Assembly (NCBI GenBank): GCA_017407225.1
Contig: JAFQWY010000344.1
Coordinates: 1 to 35,549, forward strand
DNA length: 35,549 bases
Origin: Clostridia bacterium
GTDB taxonomy: Bacteria; Bacillota; Clostridia; Oscillospirales; CAG-272
Direction of reading: 5' to 3'
A program made the position numbers and the translations under genes. The notes below the pieces were generated by a model. The model was not told the DNA's origin and searched no databases. It saw only the letters and a list, made by a program, of their open reading frames with translations. Positions 18,356 to 26,435 of this stretch are shown here, one piece after another (positions within the stretch are counted from its first letter, which is position 1; each line of letters opens with the position of its first letter).

Positions 18356-18399
18356 AAGCGGATCACCACAGTATTGACACTGTCGGGGATCCGCTTTTT
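18356..18399 (+). terminator. Attenuator terminator before aroF
   Basis: AAGCGGATC (18356-18364) pairs with GATCCGCTT (18388-18396), 9 bp. An inner ACAGT (18368-18372) / ACTGT (18379-18383) extends the stem, and a run of five T closes it. It lies upstream of the first structural gene, so it can only act as a regulated or leaky terminator. Confidence 0.88.
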
Positions 18400-18461
18400 G
18401 ATTTCTTCCCCATCATTTCAAAAATATTATCTGCATATATATGCACAGAAAGAGGATTATC

Positions 18462-19469
18462 ATGATTGCTGTCATCAAGAACGGAACAACTCAGAAGCAG
18501 CTTGACAGTTTCTGCGAATGGCTCAAGTCCCAGGGCGTGGGCGTACATCTCTCCACCGGCGAATACCAGACTGTCATCGGTCTCATCGGCGATACTTCCA
18601 GAATTGATGAAGATATGCTCAACGGTCTTGAAATCGTGGAATCCGTCAAGCGAATTTCCGATCCCTTCAAGAGTGCCAACAGAAAATTCCATCCCGACGA
18701 CTCCGTAATCGACATATCCGGCACCACTACCGTCGGCGGCAGTATCTTCGGTGCCATCGCAGGTCCCTGCTCCATTGAATCCGAAGAACAGATCATCACC
18801 GTTGCCAAGGCTGTCAAGGCATCCGGTGCCACTATGCTTCGCGGCGGTGCATTCAAGCCCCGTACTTCCCCCTACGATTTCCAGGGGCTGCGCGCAGACG
18901 GGATCGAGCTTCTTCTGGAAGCCAAAAAGGAAACCGGTCTTCCCATCGTCACCGAAATCATGAACGCCAACCACCTGCCCCTGTTTGAAGATGTCGACGT
19001 AATTCAGGTAGGCGCGAGAAATATGCAGAACTTCGAACTGCTCAAGGAACTGGGCAAGACCCGAAAGCCCATTCTCCTCAAGAGAGGTCTGGCAAACACC
19101 CTGAAGGAACTGCTCATGTCCGCGGAATACATCATGGCGGGCGGCAACGAAAACGTCATCCTCTGCGAACGCGGTGTCCGTACCTTTGAAACCTACACCA
19201 GAAATACTCTGGATCTGTCCGCAGTCCCTATGCTCCACGAGCTCTCCCATCTGCCCGTCATCGTTGACCCCAGCCACGCAACCGGACTCTCCAGACTGGT
19301 AAAGCCCATGGCTCTCGCCGCTGCTGCCTGCGGTGCCGACGGTATCATGATCGAAGTTCACAACAATCCCAAGGCCGCTCTCTGCGACGGTCCCCAGTCC
19401 CTCACTCCCGAACAGTTCGACGATGTGATGAAGGCTGTAAACAAGGTTCTCACCGTTGTGAACGAATAA
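18462..19469 (+). CDS. aroF: 3-deoxy-7-phosphoheptulonate (DAHP) synthase
   Basis: 335 residues, first step of the shikimate pathway (PEP plus erythrose-4-P). The start MIAVIKNGTT is set by AGAGGA 5 nt upstream. Residues 1-75 form the ferredoxin-like/ACT-like regulatory domain seen in Thermotoga-type enzymes. The barrel follows with AGPCSIES, LRGGAFKPRTSPYDFQG, VGARNMQNFELLKELG, LLKRGLANT, and PVIVDPSHATG. Members with this N-terminal domain are usually inhibited by Tyr and Phe, which agrees with the leader peptide composition. It is first in an eight-function operon. The symbol refers to function; some annotations call this family aroA or aroG. Confidence 0.94.
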   Translation: MIAVIKNGTTQKQLDSFCEWLKSQGVGVHLSTGEYQTVIGLIGDTSRIDEDMLNGLEIVESVKRISDPFKSANRKFHPDDSVIDISGTTTVGGSIFGAIAGPCSIESEEQIITVAKAVKASGATMLRGGAFKPRTSPYDFQGLRADGIELLLEAKKETGLPIVTEIMNANHLPLFEDVDVIQVGARNMQNFELLKELGKTRKPILLKRGLANTLKELLMSAEYIMAGGNENVILCERGVRTFETYTRNTLDLSAVPMLHELSHLPVIVDPSHATGLSRLVKPMALAAAACGADGIMIEVHNNPKAALCDGPQSLTPEQFDDVMKAVNKVLTVVNE

Positions 19470-19508
19470 TCCCATCATATAGTATATATAGTCTGATCGA
19501 GGTACATC

Positions 19509-20354
19509 ATGGTAACAGGAATTGTAGGTCTGGGTCTCATCGGCGGATCCATGGCCAAAGCATACAAGAAAAGCAAACAGACCGTATACGGCGCGGATGC
19601 CAATGAAATCACGCTTGGTTACGCCATTCTCTCCGGCGCCGCGGACGAAAAGCTCACCGACGAAAACATCGGCGACTGCGATCTGATCCTGCTGGCAGTC
19701 AATCCGGATATCGCCTGTGCATGGCTCAGGGAAAACGCTCACAAAATCTCGCCCTCCACGATGGTCATCGACCTGTGCGGCACCAAGCGCATGATCTGTG
19801 AAGTCGGGTTTGCACTGGCGAAAGAACACGGCTTCACCTTCGTGGGCGGACATCCCATGGCGGGCTATCATCTCTCCGGCATCAAGAATTCCCGTGAGAA
19901 TCTGTTTGAAGGAGCGCCCATGGTCATCGTTCCCCCCGTATACGACGATATCACCCTGTTTGAAAAGATCGAGTGTCTGCTGGTTCCCGCAAAGTTCGGC
20001 AGATTCACCTTCACCACCGCCGAAGAGCACGACAAGGTCATCGCGTACACTTCCCAAATGGCGCACATCGTTTCCAATGCTTACGTGAAAAGCCCCTCTG
20101 CTCAGGAAAAGAATCACGTGGGCATCTCCGCCGGTTCCTACAAGGACCTGACCCGTGTTGCATGGCTCAGCGAAACCATGTGGACCGAGCTGTTCATGGA
20201 AAACCGCGAAAATCTGATTCAGGAAATCGACCAGCTTATCGGCTATCTCACTGAATACAAGGATGCTATGGTAAACGAAGACCGCGAGACCCTCTGTTCC
20301 CTTCTGAGAGACGGACGGCTCGCCAAGGAGAAGGCTGACGGTACACCCACATGA
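19509..20354 (+). CDS. tyrA: Prephenate dehydrogenase
   Basis: 281 residues, NAD(P)-dependent oxidative decarboxylation of prephenate to 4-hydroxyphenylpyruvate, the branch to tyrosine. The Rossmann start GIVGLGLIGGSMAKAYKK, then DLILLAVNPD, DLCGTKRMI, GGHPMAGYHLSGI and the active-site segment SQMAHIVSNAY are visible. No chorismate mutase or ACT domain is attached, so prephenate must come from a mutase coded elsewhere. GAGGT precedes the ATG. The gene lies 39 nt after aroF and overlaps aroB by 4 nt. Confidence 0.94.
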   Translation: MVTGIVGLGLIGGSMAKAYKKSKQTVYGADANEITLGYAILSGAADEKLTDENIGDCDLILLAVNPDIACAWLRENAHKISPSTMVIDLCGTKRMICEVGFALAKEHGFTFVGGHPMAGYHLSGIKNSRENLFEGAPMVIVPPVYDDITLFEKIECLLVPAKFGRFTFTTAEEHDKVIAYTSQMAHIVSNAYVKSPSAQEKNHVGISAGSYKDLTRVAWLSETMWTELFMENRENLIQEIDQLIGYLTEYKDAMVNEDRETLCSLLRDGRLAKEKADGTPT

Positions 20355-21400
20355 AACTGAACGCAGGAACTTACGAAATCATCATCGAATCCGGCTCCAT
20401 TGCAAAAACCGGTGAATATGCGGCATCCGCCGTGAAGCCCTGCCGGACTCTGGTGGTGTCCGACGACAATGTATACCCCCTCTACGGCAAAACCGTGGAA
20501 GAAAGTCTGACCGGTGCAGGTTTTGATGTAGCCGAATCCTATGTCTTCCCTCACGGCGAGGAGCAGAAGAATCTCACCACATTCTCCGCCATTCTGGAAC
20601 ACATGGCGGCACAGCATCTGACCCGTACCGATGTGGTGTTTGCTCTCGGCGGCGGCGTCACCGGCGACATGACCGGATTTGCGGCTGCCTGCTATCTCAG
20701 AGGCATCCGGTTTGTGCAGATCCCCACCTCCCTGCTTGCCATGGTGGACTCCTCCGTGGGCGGAAAAACGGCCGTGGATCTGTCCGCAGGCAAAAATCTG
20801 GTAGGTGCCTTCCACGAGCCTTCTCTGGTCATCTGCGACCCGGAGGTTCTCTCCACCCTTCCCGCCGATTTCTTCACTGACGGTATGGCGGAAGCCATCA
20901 AGATGGGAATGCTGGGCAACCGCGCCCTGTTCGACGGCATCCGGGACAAGGCACTCACTACCGCTCAGATTATTGAGATGTGCGTGACGGACAAGCGTGA
21001 CATCGTTGCCCGAGACTTCCGGGACAACGGCGAGAGACAGAAGCTGAATCTCGGTCACACCGTCGGTCATGCACTGGAAGTTCTCTCCGACTATACCATC
21101 CGCCACGGTCACGCAGTTGCCGCCGGGATGCACGTCATCACCAGGGCATCCGCCGCACGGGGACTCTGCTCCGAAGAACTGCTCCGGGCTCTGGATGCCG
21201 CACTTGTTGCCGCAGGACTGGATCCCATGCTCTGCTCCCGTCACTCTGTGGAAGACCTGCACCGCGGCACCCTCCACGACAAAAAACTGCGGGGCAATAC
21301 CATTTCGCTGGTCATTCCCCGTGAGATCGGCGTGTCCGAGCTGATGAAATTCACCACCGACGAGCTGACGGATATCATCCGTGCGGGGATTGAAGCATGA
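20351..21400 (+). CDS. aroB: 3-dehydroquinate synthase
   Basis: 349 residues. Converts DAHP to 3-dehydroquinate with NAD and a divalent metal. Signatures: VFPHGEEQKNL, FALGGGVTGDMTGFAAACYL, QIPTSLLAMVDSSVGGKTAVD, FTDGMAEAIKMG, NLGHTVGHALE and GHAVAAGM with metal-binding His residues. The ATG overlaps the tyrA stop (ATGA), and the gene overlaps aroA the same way, which points to coupled translation. Length is normal. Confidence 0.96.
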   Translation: MKLNAGTYEIIIESGSIAKTGEYAASAVKPCRTLVVSDDNVYPLYGKTVEESLTGAGFDVAESYVFPHGEEQKNLTTFSAILEHMAAQHLTRTDVVFALGGGVTGDMTGFAAACYLRGIRFVQIPTSLLAMVDSSVGGKTAVDLSAGKNLVGAFHEPSLVICDPEVLSTLPADFFTDGMAEAIKMGMLGNRALFDGIRDKALTTAQIIEMCVTDKRDIVARDFRDNGERQKLNLGHTVGHALEVLSDYTIRHGHAVAAGMHVITRASAARGLCSEELLRALDAALVAAGLDPMLCSRHSVEDLHRGTLHDKKLRGNTISLVIPREIGVSELMKFTTDELTDIIRAGIEA

Positions 21401-22644
21401 ACATCACACTCCATCATTCCTCTCCAAAAGGAACGGTTTCCGCTCCGCCGTCCAAATCCCATGCGCACCGGCTTCTGATCTGCGCGGCGCTGTCGGACAA
21501 GCCCTGCCGGATCCGCTGTGACAGAACCAACGACGACATTGACGCAACGGTGCGCTGTCTGACAGCACTGGGAGCTGAAATTACATACAAAGATGGTGTG
21601 TTCACCGTCAATCCCATCGCAAAAATCCCTTCTCACGCCGTTCTTGACTGCGGCGAATCCGGTTCCACCCTCCGCTTCATGCTTCCCGTGACGGCGGCGC
21701 TTGGTGCGGATGCACAGTTCGTCCTCCACGGCAGACTTCCCAACCGTCCCCTTTCTCCTCTGTATGAAATCATGGAAGAACACGGCGTGAAGATGTCTCC
21801 CCAGGGCTCCAATCCCTTCTGCATTTCCGGCAAGCTGACCGGAGGAGACTTCACCTTCGATGGCGGCGTGTCCTCACAGTTCACAACGGGACTTCTGCTT
21901 GCTCTCCCTCTGACAGGCGAAGAATCCCGCATCCGTCTCACCGGAAAAATAGAATCCCGTCCATATATTGATCTGACTCTTGCCACCATCCGCCAGTTCG
22001 GAGTACAGGCAGAAGATCTCAGCACGGAATTCGTCCTGCCCCGGTCCCGGTTCACCACCCCCGCCGGGGATGTATCCGTGGAAGGCGACTGGTCATCGGC
22101 GGCATTCATGCTGTGTCTGGGCGCTCTGTCCGAAGAAGGCATTACGGTCACCGATCTCAATCCCCATACCGCTCAGGGCGACTCCGCCATCGTGGACATT
22201 CTCGCCGCTTTCGGGGCTGACTGTACCCGCACGGGAGAAACCGTAACCGTAAAGAAAAACGCCCTTCACGCAATCACGCTGGATGCGGCGGAAATCCCGG
22301 ATCTGATTCCGGTAGTATCCGTAATCGCGGCAGCGGCGGAAGGAACCACCGTCATCGAAAACTGCGGACGGCTCCGTCTGAAGGAAAGCGACCGCATGGA
22401 GACCATCCGCGCCACCATCGCATCCATCGGCGGCGACTGCGTACTGGATGATGACCGTATTATTATAAATGGAAGAAAGACGCTCACCGGCGGCACCGTT
22501 TCCTCCTTCGGGGATCACCGGATTGCCATGTCGGCGGCAGTTGCTTCCTTCCTCTGCGAGAATCCCGTCACCATCGAAGGCGCGGAATGTTCGGCGAAAT
22601 CCTATCCCACATTCTTCAGCGAACTCGAAAAACTCTGTCGGTAA
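21397..22644 (+). CDS. aroA: 5-enolpyruvylshikimate-3-phosphate (EPSP) synthase
   Basis: 415 residues. Adds enolpyruvate from PEP to shikimate-3-phosphate. Signatures: PPSKSHAHRLLICAAL, CGESGSTLRFMLPVTAAL, the LHGRLPNRPLSPL loop, SSQFTTGLLLALPL, RLRLKESDRMETI and SFGDHRIAMSAAVA. The glyphosate-contact segment GESGSTLRF has Glu after Gly where class I enzymes usually have Asn-Ala-Gly, so it is of the class II-like kind. Sensitivity would have to be measured. The ATG overlaps the aroB stop. Confidence 0.95.
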   Translation: MNITLHHSSPKGTVSAPPSKSHAHRLLICAALSDKPCRIRCDRTNDDIDATVRCLTALGAEITYKDGVFTVNPIAKIPSHAVLDCGESGSTLRFMLPVTAALGADAQFVLHGRLPNRPLSPLYEIMEEHGVKMSPQGSNPFCISGKLTGGDFTFDGGVSSQFTTGLLLALPLTGEESRIRLTGKIESRPYIDLTLATIRQFGVQAEDLSTEFVLPRSRFTTPAGDVSVEGDWSSAAFMLCLGALSEEGITVTDLNPHTAQGDSAIVDILAAFGADCTRTGETVTVKKNALHAITLDAAEIPDLIPVVSVIAAAAEGTTVIENCGRLRLKESDRMETIRATIASIGGDCVLDDDRIIINGRKTLTGGTVSSFGDHRIAMSAAVASFLCENPVTIEGAECSAKSYPTFFSELEKLCR

Positions 22645-22655
22645 AGGAGGTTCCC

Positions 22656-23753
22656 ATGACAAGCTACGGAACCAATCTGAATATACAAATCTTCGGCGGC
22701 TCCCACGATGAGGAAATCGGCGTAATCTGCAAAGGTCTGCCGGCGGGAATTGCTGTAAATGAAGAAAAACTGCAGAAATTCATGGCACGCCGCGCCCCCG
22801 GTCAGAGCAAACTCACCACATCCCGGAAGGAGCCGGATATCCCGGTGTTCACATCCGGTCTGGATAACGGCATGACCACCGGAGACACCCTCCGCGCCGT
22901 GATCCGCAACACCAATCAGCGCTCCTCCGACTACAAAAAGCTGGCGTTCATTCCCCGTCCGTCCCACGCGGATTATCCCGCCATGGTGAAATCGGAAGGT
23001 CACGCGGATCTTCGCGGCGGCGGACATTTCTCCGGCAGACTGACCGCTCCCCTGTGCATCATCGGCGGCATACTGAAACAGGAGCTGGAACGCCGCGGTA
23101 TCTTCATCGGTGCGCACATCGCATCGGTCGGCAGTGTACAGGATGCACGTTTTGATCCCGTGAACCTGACAAAGGCAGATTTTGATGCCGTTCCGTCGGA
23201 TTTTCCCGTCATCGACACCGAAGCCGGAGAAAAAATGAAGGAAGTCATTGATGCCGCACGGATGGATCTTGACTCCGTGGGAGGTGTAGTGGAATTTGCC
23301 GCTGTGGGACTTCCCGCAGGCATCGGTGAGCACATATTCGGCGGCATGGAAGGCAGAATTTCTTCCATCGTCTTCGGCATTCCCGCTGTCAAGGGTATAG
23401 AATTCGGCGACGGATTTGCCTCCTCTGCTGCTCTCGGCTCCGAAAACAACGACCCCTACACTACCGACGGCAAGACCATTACCACCGTCACCAATCACTG
23501 CGGCGGCATTCTCGGCGGCATGACCATCGGGATGCCCCTGATCTGCCGTGCCGCAGTCAAGCCCACACCGTCCATCGGCAAGCCCCAGCAGAGCGTTGAC
23601 ATGGACAAAATGGAAAATACAACTCTGGAAATCGGCGGACGCCACGATCCCTGCATCGTTCAGCGCGCCGTACCCGTATTTGAAGCGGCGCTGGCAATTG
23701 CCGTCTACGATGCGCTGCTGGATTCCGAAAACTGGGAGGACATGGAAAGATGA
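22656..23753 (+). CDS. aroC: Chorismate synthase
   Basis: 365 residues from MTSYGTNLNI, start set by AAAGGAGG about 6 nt upstream, 11 nt after the aroA stop. Makes chorismate from EPSP using reduced FMN. Family motifs: the start IFGGSHDEEIGV (FGESHG in most relatives), RRAPGQSKLTTSRKEPD, the segment SHADYPAMVKSEGHADLRGG, GGHFSGRLTAPLC, EFGDGF, and GGRHDPCIVQRAVPV. The N-terminal GESHG appears as GGSHD, a departure worth checking, but the rest is standard. Confidence 0.95.
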   Translation: MTSYGTNLNIQIFGGSHDEEIGVICKGLPAGIAVNEEKLQKFMARRAPGQSKLTTSRKEPDIPVFTSGLDNGMTTGDTLRAVIRNTNQRSSDYKKLAFIPRPSHADYPAMVKSEGHADLRGGGHFSGRLTAPLCIIGGILKQELERRGIFIGAHIASVGSVQDARFDPVNLTKADFDAVPSDFPVIDTEAGEKMKEVIDAARMDLDSVGGVVEFAAVGLPAGIGEHIFGGMEGRISSIVFGIPAVKGIEFGDGFASSAALGSENNDPYTTDGKTITTVTNHCGGILGGMTIGMPLICRAAVKPTPSIGKPQQSVDMDKMENTTLEIGGRHDPCIVQRAVPVFEAALAIAVYDALLDSENWEDMER

Positions 23754-24982
23754 ACAAGAAACTGCGCTGCGGACTGATCGGCATGCCCCTCGGTCACAGC
23801 TATTCTCCCCAGATTCACGCGCTTCTCGCCGATTACGACTATACGCTGACCGAGCTGGAAGAGCAGGAAGTGGGCGAGTACCTGAAATCCGACCGCTACG
23901 ATGCCACCAACGTCACCATTCCCTACAAGAAAACCGTTATGCCCTTCCTTGACGAAATCTCTCCGGAAGCACAGCGGATCGGTTCCGTAAATACCATCAC
24001 CCATCTGCCGGACGGACGTCTCAGAGGGGACAACACCGACTACTACGGCTTCTCACACCTGCTTGACACTGCCGGGATTGACGTAAAGAACCGGATCGTG
24101 GTCATCATCGGCGGCGGCGGTGCCTCCATGACTGCCCGTACCGTCGCGGCCGACCGCGGTGCAAAGGAAGTGCGGATTCTGATCCACAGGGAAAATACGC
24201 CCGAAAATCTTCCGAAATTCGCCGATGCGGAAATTCTCATGAACACCTCCCCCGTGGGAATGTATCCGAAAAACGGCGAATCTCCTGTGCCCATGGATCT
24301 GTTCCCCAACCTGATCGGTGTGGTGGATATGGTGTACAATCCCTCGAAAACCGCGCTGATTCTGGATGCGGAGGAGAGAAAGATCCCCTGCATCTCCGGT
24401 CTCCCCATGCTGGTGGCTCAGGCAAAAATGGCGTCGGAGCTGTTCACCGGAACAAAAATCGACGACAGCGAAATCGATCGGGTAACCCGCATCGTGGAAC
24501 TGCAGATGAAAAATATCTCCCTCGTCGGTATGCCCGGATGCGGCAAGAGCACCATAGGACGTGTTCTTGCACAAAAACTGGGCCGTAAATTTGTGGATCT
24601 GGACGAAGTCATTACCGAAAAGGCAGGATGCCCCATTCCGCAGATCTTCGCCGAACAGGGAGAAGCCGCATTCCGTCAGCTGGAGCACGACTGTCTGGAA
24701 GAAATCTCCAAGCTTTCCGGTCTGGTCATCGCAACCGGCGGCGGTACCGTGATCCGGGAAGACAACCGCCGTCTCCTGAGACAGAACAGCGAAACCGTAT
24801 TCCTCAGACGGGATCTTTCCCTTCTGCCCAAGGACGGGCGTCCCGTATCTCAGGCAAACGATCTGGGCGAGCTGTTCAAAGAGCGGCTTCCCTTCTACCT
24901 TGATGCGGCAGATCACGAAATCACCGTGGAACCGGATCCCGAGCAGAACGCACAGAACATCACGGAGGTACTTGGCTTATGA
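23750..24982 (+). CDS. aroE-aroK: Bifunctional shikimate dehydrogenase / shikimate kinase
   Basis: 410 residues; two consecutive pathway enzymes in one chain. Residues 1-250 are shikimate dehydrogenase: GMPLGHSYSPQIHALL, NVTIPYKK with the catalytic Lys, GSVNTITHL, DNTDYYGF, the nucleotide loop IIGGGGASMTART, NTSPVGMYP, and GLPMLVAQA. Residues 255-410 are shikimate kinase: Walker A GMPGCGKS (260-267), VDLDEVI, EAAFRQLEHD, ATGGGTVIRE and a lid Arg in KDGRPVS. The join is short, with no internal SD. The ATG overlaps the aroC stop and the end overlaps aroQ, so four of the operon's junctions are ATGA. The fusion channels dehydroshikimate towards shikimate-3-phosphate. Confidence 0.94.
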   Translation: MNKKLRCGLIGMPLGHSYSPQIHALLADYDYTLTELEEQEVGEYLKSDRYDATNVTIPYKKTVMPFLDEISPEAQRIGSVNTITHLPDGRLRGDNTDYYGFSHLLDTAGIDVKNRIVVIIGGGGASMTARTVAADRGAKEVRILIHRENTPENLPKFADAEILMNTSPVGMYPKNGESPVPMDLFPNLIGVVDMVYNPSKTALILDAEERKIPCISGLPMLVAQAKMASELFTGTKIDDSEIDRVTRIVELQMKNISLVGMPGCGKSTIGRVLAQKLGRKFVDLDEVITEKAGCPIPQIFAEQGEAAFRQLEHDCLEEISKLSGLVIATGGGTVIREDNRRLLRQNSETVFLRRDLSLLPKDGRPVSQANDLGELFKERLPFYLDAADHEITVEPDPEQNAQNITEVLGL

Positions 24983-25416
24983 AATTTCTCATCATCAACG
25001 GGCCCAATCTGAATATGCTGGGCATCCGGGAGCCTTCCATCTACGGCAGACAGGATTTCGCGGCTCTGCTGAAGCTCTGCGGCGACACCTGCGATGAGGC
25101 CGGCATCGAATATGAAACCTTCCAGTCCAATCACGAAGGCGATATCGTGGACAAAATCCAGCAGGCGTACGGTGTGTTCGACGGAATCGTCATCAATCCC
25201 GCAGCTTACACCCACACCAGTGTTGCCATTCTGGATGCGCTGAAGGCTGTGGGAATCCCCACCGCTGAGGTGCACATCTCGGATATCAACACCCGCGAGG
25301 AGTTCCGGAAGTTTTCCTATGTGTCCCTTGCCGCAAAATTCACCATTGCCGGTCACGGTCTGGACGGCTACCGGGAAGCCATTCTCCGTCTGAAAGATCT
25401 GATTGAAGCCAACTGA
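24979..25416 (+). CDS. aroQ: 3-dehydroquinate dehydratase, type II
   Basis: 145 residues. Dehydrates 3-dehydroquinate to 3-dehydroshikimate. Type II dodecameric enzyme features: INGPNLNMLGIREPSIYG with the catalytic Tyr, FQSNHEGDIVDKIQQA, INPAAYTHTSVAILDAL, and VHISDINTREEFRKFSY with the loop to GHGLDGY. Overlaps the previous stop by 4 nt and is the last gene before the terminator at 25425. The operon thus covers all seven steps to chorismate. Confidence 0.96.
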   Translation: MKFLIINGPNLNMLGIREPSIYGRQDFAALLKLCGDTCDEAGIEYETFQSNHEGDIVDKIQQAYGVFDGIVINPAAYTHTSVAILDALKAVGIPTAEVHISDINTREEFRKFSYVSLAAKFTIAGHGLDGYREAILRLKDLIEAN

Positions 25417-25424
25417 ACAAAAAA

Positions 25425-25465
25425 GCTCCTGCCGGATTTTCATCTCCGACGGGAGCAATTTTTTA
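25425..25465 (+). terminator. Intrinsic terminator of the aromatic operon
   Basis: GCTCCTGCCGGA (25425-25436) pairs with TCCGACGGGAGC (25445-25456), 12 positions with one mismatch, then six T. On the minus strand it ends in TTTTTT as well, so it is likely bidirectional for the converging acetyltransferase gene, whose stop codon is at 25463-25465. Confidence 0.88.
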
Positions 25466-26122
25466 TTCTTCTTCCTGTTCCCAGATTCTGTCTCCGGCTT
25501 CGATTCTTCTGTCGTGCCAGTAGAATTCCCGGTCCCGTTCGCCGATTTCACGGATCACACGGCAGGGATTTCCGTAGGCCACCACATTTGCGGGGATGTC
25601 TTTTGTCACAATGGATCCGGCCCCGATCACGGAGTTGTCGCCGATAGTGATGCCGGGACAGATGACGGCTCCTGCACCGATCCACACGTTGTTTCCTATG
25701 TGTACGGGGAGATTGTACTGGTACACACGCTTGCGGAGGCTGGGTTCAATGGGATGACCGGCCGTGGACACAATAACATTGGGTGCAAACATCACGCTGT
25801 CTCCCACGTAAATATGGGTGTCGTCCACCAGCGTCAGACCGAAGTTGGCATACACATTTTTCCCGAAATGGACGTTGTGTCCGCCCCAGTTTGCATGGAG
25901 CGGCGGCTCGATGTAACATCCTTCCCCGATTTCCGCAAACATCCTCTTCAGAAGCTCCGTACGTTTCTTTCCTTCCGATGGACGGGTCATGTTGTAGTCG
26001 TACTGCAGTTCCAGACAGGCAGCCTGCTCCGCTGCCAGATTTTCGTTGTCACAGGTAAAAAGCAGTCCGCTGTGTGTCTTGCGGTACACTTCCTCCAGTT
26101 CAAGGCGTTCCTGTTCCGTCAT
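25463..26122 (-). CDS. Sugar O-acetyltransferase (maltose/galactoside acetyltransferase family)
   Basis: 219 residues from [18 protein letters not shown] about 7 nt upstream supports this start over a longer frame. Transfers acetyl from acetyl-CoA to a sugar hydroxyl. The N-terminal helical Mac domain ([14 protein letters not shown] onward) is followed by a left-handed beta-helix of hexapeptide repeats ([67 protein letters not shown]) and the His of STAGHPI. The closing motif [12 protein letters not shown] is typical. The C-terminus is slightly longer than Maa or LacA. The acceptor sugar is unknown. Confidence 0.92.
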   Translation of the reverse strand: MTEQERLELEEVYRKTHSGLLFTCDNENLAAEQAACLELQYDYNMTRPSEGKKRTELLKRMFAEIGEGCYIEPPLHANWGGHNVHFGKNVYANFGLTLVDDTHIYVGDSVMFAPNVIVSTAGHPIEPSLRKRVYQYNLPVHIGNNVWIGAGAVICPGITIGDNSVIGAGSIVTKDIPANVVAYGNPCRVIREIGERDREFYWHDRRIEAGDRIWEQEEE

Positions 26123-26364
26123 ATATTCTTCCTTCTTTCCGTAGTTGTGTATTCCAAGTATACTCCATCCGCCGGGAAAATGCAATAGACTTCCCGATTT
26201 TCCGGGATTTCTTCCGTTATCCCGTTTCTTAACAGAATAAAAAATTTACAAATCAGCGACAATATACATTTTCACCAAAAAACAGCCGGAATTTTATCTG
26301 TCTGCAGCACCTTCAAAAACGAACTTGTTCACAATTTATTATATATTTCCGGGAAAATCCGTGG

Positions 26365-26370
26365 TATAAT
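26365..26370 (+). promoter_or_regulatory. Extended -10 promoter for the ABC permease genes
   Basis: TGG followed by a perfect TATAAT. No good -35 hexamer lies 17 nt upstream (the region is AT-rich), so activity would rest on the extended -10. A small hairpin ACCTTGCC/GGCACGGT (26387-26408, one mismatch) lies in the leader before the AGGAGG at 26420. Confidence 0.55.
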
Positions 26371-26435
26371 ATTGAAGATAATTTATACCTTGCCATACCA
26401 GGCACGGTGAATAAAAACCAGGAGGAAAATCCGCT

